A stretch of DNA of 64,000 nt from Trichuris trichiura (lineage: Eukaryota; Nematoda; Enoplea; Trichinellida; Trichuridae): assembly GCA_037903355.1 (NCBI GenBank), contig JBAJFE010000014.1, positions 5,704,001 through 5,768,000 of the forward strand, written 5' to 3'. A program made the translations under genes and the position numbers. Shown piece after piece: positions 59,701 through 64,000 of the stretch (its first letter is position 1; each line of letters starts with the position of its first letter). The notes beneath the pieces are model-generated. The model did not search any database and had not been told where the DNA came from. It saw only the letters and a list, made by a program, of their open reading frames with translations.

Positions 59701-60272
59701 CTGTATGCTGGAAATTTTGATTCTTCCCTACTCAAGAATATCCAAGCTGCTAAGCACTTCGTTCTAGTCTTGACTCCTCGCTCTTTGGATCGATGTCTTG
59801 GCGACGAGGAATGTCAAGATTGGGTCCACAGAGAGGTGAAATGTGCTTTGGAGCACAACAAGAACTTGATACCAGTGTTCGATCCTATGTTTGAATGGCC
59901 TGATGAAAATCAGATACCCGCTGACATTCGGGCGATCACTAGAGTCAACGGCGTCCGTTGGGTGCACGAATATCAGGAAGCTTGTGTTGACAAATTAGAA
60001 AAGTATGTATTTTCTGTTAATTCTTTTTGGCCATTTTATTGTTACTTTCTAGGTTCATCAACGGGGAGCTCAATGTAAACCGTGGTTTTTTTCCCTTGCC
60101 TCAGTTCGGTTCTTTATCTAGAAGTATGTTCGTAAATTCTTCGCCTACCACCATGAATGTTAGTGGAAGCAGCAGTACCGATATGGGTATGTTCAGCAGC
60201 CCCTTTCTTAGTCCTGTTAACTGTGCTAATGGGTCTAATATCCGCAGTGATCGAAAGCTTGGCAAAGTCTAG
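56702..60272 (+). CDS. tir-1: SARM1/TIR-1: ARM, SAM-SAM and TIR NADase
   Basis: Exons: 56702-57274, 57276-58088 (adjacent, shifted by one base), 58153-58305, 58356-58563, 58624-58757, 59680-60002 and 60053-60272. All other junctions are GT-AG and in phase. The first two encode the ARM-repeat regulatory region ([35 protein letters not shown]). Next is SAM1 ([31 protein letters not shown]), then SAM2. The TIR domain runs from [10 protein letters not shown] through [13 protein letters not shown] and [13 protein letters not shown] to CQDWVHREV, whose Glu matches the catalytic Glu of SARM1, ending [15 protein letters not shown]. The TIR cleaves NAD+ when ARM autoinhibition is released; it drives axon degeneration and, in C. 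elegans, p38 immune signalling upstream of NSY-1. With the 5' exons the protein would be about 924 residues. GGT-TGA at 57272-57277 breaks the frame by one base. Confidence 0.92.
58758..59679 (+). other. SARM1 intron splitting the TIR domain
   Basis: A 922-bp intron between LRGHK and VFIDVD, at GTAAGG and TTTTTACAG. All other introns of the core gene are 50-64 bp. Most of the excess is a GGAAC-subfamily PLE fragment. Confidence 0.85.
59030..59245 (+). repeat. PLE pseudo-LTR inside the SARM1 TIR intron
   Basis: CTGATGAC GGAAC loop GTTCC GAAAGCT (59036-59066) is followed by GAGTGTATCG, CCCATCCATTCGTTGG, TACAGATACA and AGCCGTAGAAGATC. At its end AAACACAGG (about 59212) and CCTGTGTTT (about 59236) form a hairpin around CCCGTTACAAAGC, a box also found near 10603. 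This is the best-preserved GGAAC-type motif in the window. Confidence 0.7.
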
Positions 60273-60352
60273 ACCGCGAGGCAACAGTCAGTAATAGTTT
60301 TCCCAGCCGCCTGGTTCGTGAACTACGCTTGTCGTCAGCGGGGGCATGTTTT

Positions 60353-60358
60353 AATAAA
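60353..60358 (+). promoter_or_regulatory. Polyadenylation signal, SARM1
   Basis: AATAAA about 80 bases after the stop codon. A second AATAAA lies at 60834-60839 and would give a longer 3'UTR. Confidence 0.5.
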
Positions 60359-61087
60359 AATCTCCACAGTGGTGGCTGTTGAATACTTCTGCTTATGGGA
60401 AATGACTGCCGTTGTGGGAGCAGTTAAATGATTCAGGCTTGAAGTGGAACACATCAATGTTAAGATCCGTGATTTCTGCTGTATCACTGCTTCTATTAAA
60501 TAGCTATTTTCTGTTGATTTTCTCCATCTGCTCCGTTTCATTTTGGTTTGAAATGGTTGTACCTTGCTTCACTGTGTTAATAGCTTATCTGAAAGACTTG
60601 CCGCTATTGGTCCTTCAGCGGACAACCAATGTTTCAGTGAAACTATGCTTTAACCACTCAGTCATTCTGCGGCGCGTTCTACATAGTTGCCATATATTAC
60701 CGCCTTGGGTGTCATGTGAGCCTACTATCACTGCGCTTATTCTTACCGTTGCGGCAACCCAATGGAATGTGCTCCTGTTGGGTTGCTTGATAGCATCGTC
60801 TTAATACAAGTGAACCATTTTTATTGTGTCATAAATAAAAGAGTTTGCCTTTCCTACCAGTTACCACCGCGTTCTGGTAGTTTGTATATTCATCGAATAG
60901 TCTAACTTTGTTTTATTGCGTTTACTGTCAATCGCATATCCACCGCACGCTTGTGGCTGCTTTTGCTTACGCGATAATGTTCTATTATCAATTACTTGGT
61001 TCTGTTTCTCTCACTTTTGCCGTCTAGTCTAGTGAATTAACATAATCTACGAACTGAAGGAACGAAAATGGCTTCATTGACGAGGCA
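60359..61087. other. SARM1 3'UTR and intergenic space
   Basis: An open frame of 130 codons (60412-60804) is hydrophobic and Cys-rich without splice sites. I take it to be 3'UTR or chance. The promoter of the following small gene should lie here, but no TATA box stands out. Confidence 0.4.
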
Positions 61088-61614
61088 ATGCTGCGCAGTT
61101 TCTCTGACGGAAACATAGTCGACTATAAAGGATTGCGATTCATACGTAAGCGGGAAACGCACTTAGCTTATCGCGTTCGAACAATTATTCCGCAGTCGGG
61201 TAAGAGATGGGTAAATTGCAGGTGAACCGTGAATCACTGTACTATTTTCAGCTTAACAGATTTCCAGTGACAAAATGCCACAGTCAGATGCAGAGGCAAA
61301 ATGAGTCGTTGCATGATTTGTTGATAGCTAGATGTACTTTTAATTTTTTGTGAATTTTTTTCCATAGTGCAAGAACAATGATTGTTGTGTGCAGTGTTTA
61401 GCATAGTGGCTGTTTGTGTAATGATTGTTTATTCACTATCCTTTCGTTTATAGATCGTACGTTGGTCTCTTTACTTGGACTGAACTCGGGCTTTGAAACA
61501 CGGCCTGTAAATCACGCAACCGGACGGCGCGCTAGCCTTTTTCCCGCCAAACGACTGGAGCCTCGTATCAACAAGAATTTTGCGACTGCTAGCTGTGAAA
61601 CAGAGGTTTTGTAA
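61088..61614 (+). CDS. Unrecognised 90-residue protein, two exons
   Basis: Exon one (61088-61199) encodes MLRSFSDGNIVDYKGLRFIR and KRETHLAYRVRTIIPQS, and ends at TCGG|GTAAGAG. Exon two (61454-61614) follows TTTATAG and continues in phase DRTLVSLLGLNSGFETRP, then ATGRRASLFPAKRLEPRINK and a final CETEVL stop. The intron is 254 bp. The combination of good splice sites, matching phase and non-random text across the junction argues for a real gene. There is no signal peptide or membrane segment; the second half is basic. I do not recognise the family. The open frame continues a few codons upstream of the ATG before an in-frame stop, so an additional 5' exon is possible. Confidence 0.6.
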
Positions 61615-61774
61615 ATGTGGCATCAACAGCAATTTGCCAAGTTATGCAGCTCCTGTTAGAGATGCCAGCAAACCTCTGTACTGCCGTTTCATGCGTATTT
61701 CACTTTTTGTCTGGAAGTCAGTTCTTGATTTTCAAGGCAGCTACTGAACATTTTTTGTTAGCTGAGACGGTTAA

Positions 61775-61780
61775 AATAAA
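61775..61780 (+). promoter_or_regulatory. Polyadenylation signal, small gene
   Basis: AATAAA about 160 bases after the stop of the 90-residue protein. A second copy lies at 61846-61851. Confidence 0.5.
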
Positions 61781-62102
61781 AAGGTGACATCGTTTTCCGT
61801 TCTCCTTTGTCTATGTAATGTTTTGTCAGGTTGTAAATGCCACAGAATAAATTTTGCGCATTCAGTCGGTCCTCGCATCAGCAGCTGGAAAATGTTTCGT
61901 CGCCATCCTTCTTACACATGTATGGATAGGTTGAATTGCGAAGGGGAGAAAGAGTAGCGAAAAGTCATGGTTTCCAGAGTAGAGCTTTTATTTCTTTCAA
62001 TCTTCATTTTGAATTAAATCAGGTAAAATTTGCAGTCGTTTTAAAGATGGTTTCTCTTCAAAACCGAAATTCTGGTGGCGGTTTTTTCTTAGTTGTCTAA
62101 GG

Positions 62103-62574
62103 CAGTAATTCTCACGGTGGGGCATGTGCCGCATCAGGGGGTCTTTTTGAAGTCCAGGGAGAGCAGATCTCCAAGTGGGCGTTTGGGAGGAGGCACTTTT
62201 GAGCTGTGGGAGCACAAGTCCCACCTGGGCCATCGTGTTGAAGTGCATAGGATGGTAGGGTTCGTGGATCAGGTTTGTGCGTACTGGTTAAGATAAGTTG
62301 CGTTCTGTTGTTGCGCCCTGCAATTCTGATTGGCTGGAAGGGAGGACCGGGGGGTAGCCGGCTCAGAGGTAACAACGTAAGTTCTATACACATTGCGTAG
62401 GAGTGGGAAACGTTTTTCCCAGCCAACTTTGCCCGGCACCTACATTATGATGTCCTGCCTACTTCCTGTCCTCCCTTCCAGCCAACCAACGCGCTTAAAA
62501 TTGGCCAATCAGAATTGGGGGCGCAAACGTTCTGAAACGTTCACAGGGGGCGCCGGTAACCTTGAGAAACACTG
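62103..62574. mobile_element. Non-autonomous hAT element with 8-bp duplication
   Basis: Starts CAGTAATTCTCACGG and ends CTTGAGAAACACTG. GTCTAAGG is duplicated exactly at 62095-62102 and 62575-62582. The left half matches the left end of the 31685 element (AATTCTCACGGTGGGGC, then ACTGGTTAAGATAA) and the right half matches its right end (AATTGGCCAATCAGAAT). It is an internal-deletion derivative of that element. Confidence 0.9.
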
Positions 62575-62582
62575 GTCTAAGG

Positions 62583-63490
62583 TGTTGATTATTTTTTTCT
62601 TATCGCAGCAACTAATTTTTAATTTCAAATGAAATTACTATTGGATGAGATTTCGAAAAAGCATGCTTTGCCGTCACAGTTCAGCCAACCAGTAATCCCA
62701 GCGACAACGCATTTTTCAAAAGCTTTCGGTATTTTATTTAAGGCTAAAAACCCTGCGTTTCAGCATAAAATGCTGAACCGTTACCAGACGGTTATTATTC
62801 AAAAAGATTATCCAGAATGTAGATTTTTATAAGTACCGCAAGGTCCCGTTATTTAGAACAACAAAGATTTTGTTCTGGAGTTTGCCCATTACCGGTCTTC
62901 TGCTGATATGCAGAAGGATTTTCTTCACCTGACCGCTGGAGATATTTTACTGGCAGATACGAAAACTCGAAATCAGAGGACTTTACCGTACTAATCATAG
63001 TCTACATTCTATATAAAGTACTATTGTGACGTACCAAAGAACTACTTTTTCAAGTATTATTGAAATAAAGTATCTTAACTTTGAAAACCGTCCTTGTTCT
63101 ACCTTCTAATTTTATGATTAATCTTGCAGTCAATTTTCAACCGTTTGGAGTTACCATCCTGCTTAATAGCTCGGCAAGTTGCTTTTCTGTACTAGGGAGC
63201 TCACTGAACTGCCTTTCATATTCCGGAAGAGATTGCAGTGCAGGTAGTTTTCCTTCTCATCATCTTACTAAACACCGCTGATAAAAAAGCTCGAGTAAAT
63301 AGGGTGATCAAGAGGATTGTGCGTGGTCTTACTTCATGCTTTTCTCCAGCTGTGAATACGTCCAGGCTAGAAAGCTTGAAACTGGGTTCTGCGTGTTCTG
63401 GACCAGGTTGCGGCGTAAGGTGCTTGATTTAACTAACAATGCTTTAGTTCGAAAGACAGGGTGTCTTTTAACAGGCTTAGGTTGTTTCGT
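62583..63490. other. No recognisable gene
   Basis: Short open frames only. TCTTCACCTGACCGCTGGAGA near 62923 recalls the PLE core box but lacks the stem and the GAAA box. Confidence 0.4.
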
Positions 63491-63640
63491 GGTTGGTCCT
63501 TTGGTTCACGGGTTTGGCCTGTTTGATGTATCTGTAAATACACTTCAAAGTGCCCTACCCTACTCCGAAGGTAGGGCACTTTGAAGTTTATTTACAGATA
63601 CATCAAACAGGCCAAACCCGTGAACCAAAAGACCAACTAT
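63491..63640. repeat. Palindromic PLE tip (CGTAC subfamily)
   Basis: Two inverted copies of the tip TTGGTTCACGGGTTTGGCC ... GGTAGGGCACTTTGAAG meet near 63565. The same tip occurs once, within a longer pseudo-LTR, at 38423-38485. I found no clear target duplication. Confidence 0.7.
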
Positions 63641-63733
63641 GAGACAATGCTTTAGAAAGTTATTCGTCTCCAAACTCAAGCAAGAATTTAATCTATGGAT
63701 CAGTCCATTACCGCGGTCGGCGTTCCTTTAAGC

Positions 63734-64000
63734 CAGTGTTTCTCAAACTGAAGGCCGTTTTGGTCCCCTGTCAACGTTTCCGAGCGTCCGGGCCCCCTGT
63801 TCTGATTGGCCAAATTGGAGCGCACTGCTTAGCTGAAATGGTTGCAACGCCAGAAGGTGAACCACAGCTTTACAGATTTATTTCTGCAAACTGTTTTTCG
63901 AGAAGTCAGTGAAGGTTGCTTGGCTCGCCCGGATGCAACAGAACTAGCCTGACGATGTTGGGCTCGGTCGAGGTACGTCACAGACGAAGATCGCCGCGTC
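63734..64000 (-). mobile_element. 3' end of a second long hAT copy (cut by window edge)
   Basis: CAGTGTTTCTCAAACTG at 63734 starts the terminus. The rest is the reverse complement of 34150-34395 at high similarity, including the end of the transposase frame and the block TTGCATCTGGGCGAACCAAG. The element continues beyond the window, so its transposase state is unknown. Confidence 0.8.

Overview
The window reads as eukaryotic nuclear DNA, most probably from a nematode and perhaps an early-branching (enoplean, whipworm-like) one. Three observations support this. Genes are split by very short introns (46 to 64 bp) alongside much longer ones. Two genes carry a pyrimidine-rich acceptor about 35-40 nt upstream of the start codon, as expected for trans-splicing or a 5'UTR intron. 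Arrays of TTAGGC, the hexamer of nematode telomeres, lie inside dispersed repeats. The species assignment is inference; nothing in the window is uniquely diagnostic.

Host genes. (1) A lysosomal-type beta-galactosidase (GLB1 family, + strand, three exons, 12443-18284) has both catalytic glutamates; its 3.9 kb first intron carries a mariner relic. (2) A ULK3-like Ser/Thr kinase with a C-terminal MIT domain is encoded in one uninterrupted reading frame on the - strand (23498-24916). (3) A SARM1/TIR-1 gene on the + strand has ARM repeats, two SAM domains and a TIR NADase domain. Its core exons lie at 56702-60272, and two probable 5' exons at 48162-49443 are joined by a roughly 7.3 kb intron. A one-base frameshift at GGT-TGA interrupts the ARM-coding exon. 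(4) A small two-exon gene for an unrecognised 90-residue protein lies at 61088-61614. (5) A 200-codon open frame on the - strand (48481-49083) is nested in the first SARM1 intron.

Mobile elements take up most of the recognisable remainder. They include an apparently intact Ty3/gypsy element (40593-44731) with identical 123-bp LTRs and a GTAT duplication; a decayed RTE-like LINE; Penelope-like element (PLE) remnants with a GIY-YIG endonuclease; hAT, mariner, pogo/Tigger and MULE/FLYWCH relics; a 906-bp TIR element with an 8-bp duplication, nested in a PLE palindrome; and possibly a BEL/Pao relic.

The most interesting signal is distributed. At least a dozen places carry a PLE-associated motif CTGANGAC-[5-bp stem]-loop-GAAAGC. 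Its stem sequence differs between subfamilies (GGGTC/GACCC, GGCTC/GAGCC, GGAAC/GTTCC) yet stays paired, and its N position shows all four bases. This is the signature of a hammerhead-ribozyme-like core. The motif sits in palindromic insertions flanked by 12-14 bp target duplications. A second dispersed module carries TTAGGC tracts beside a conserved flank.
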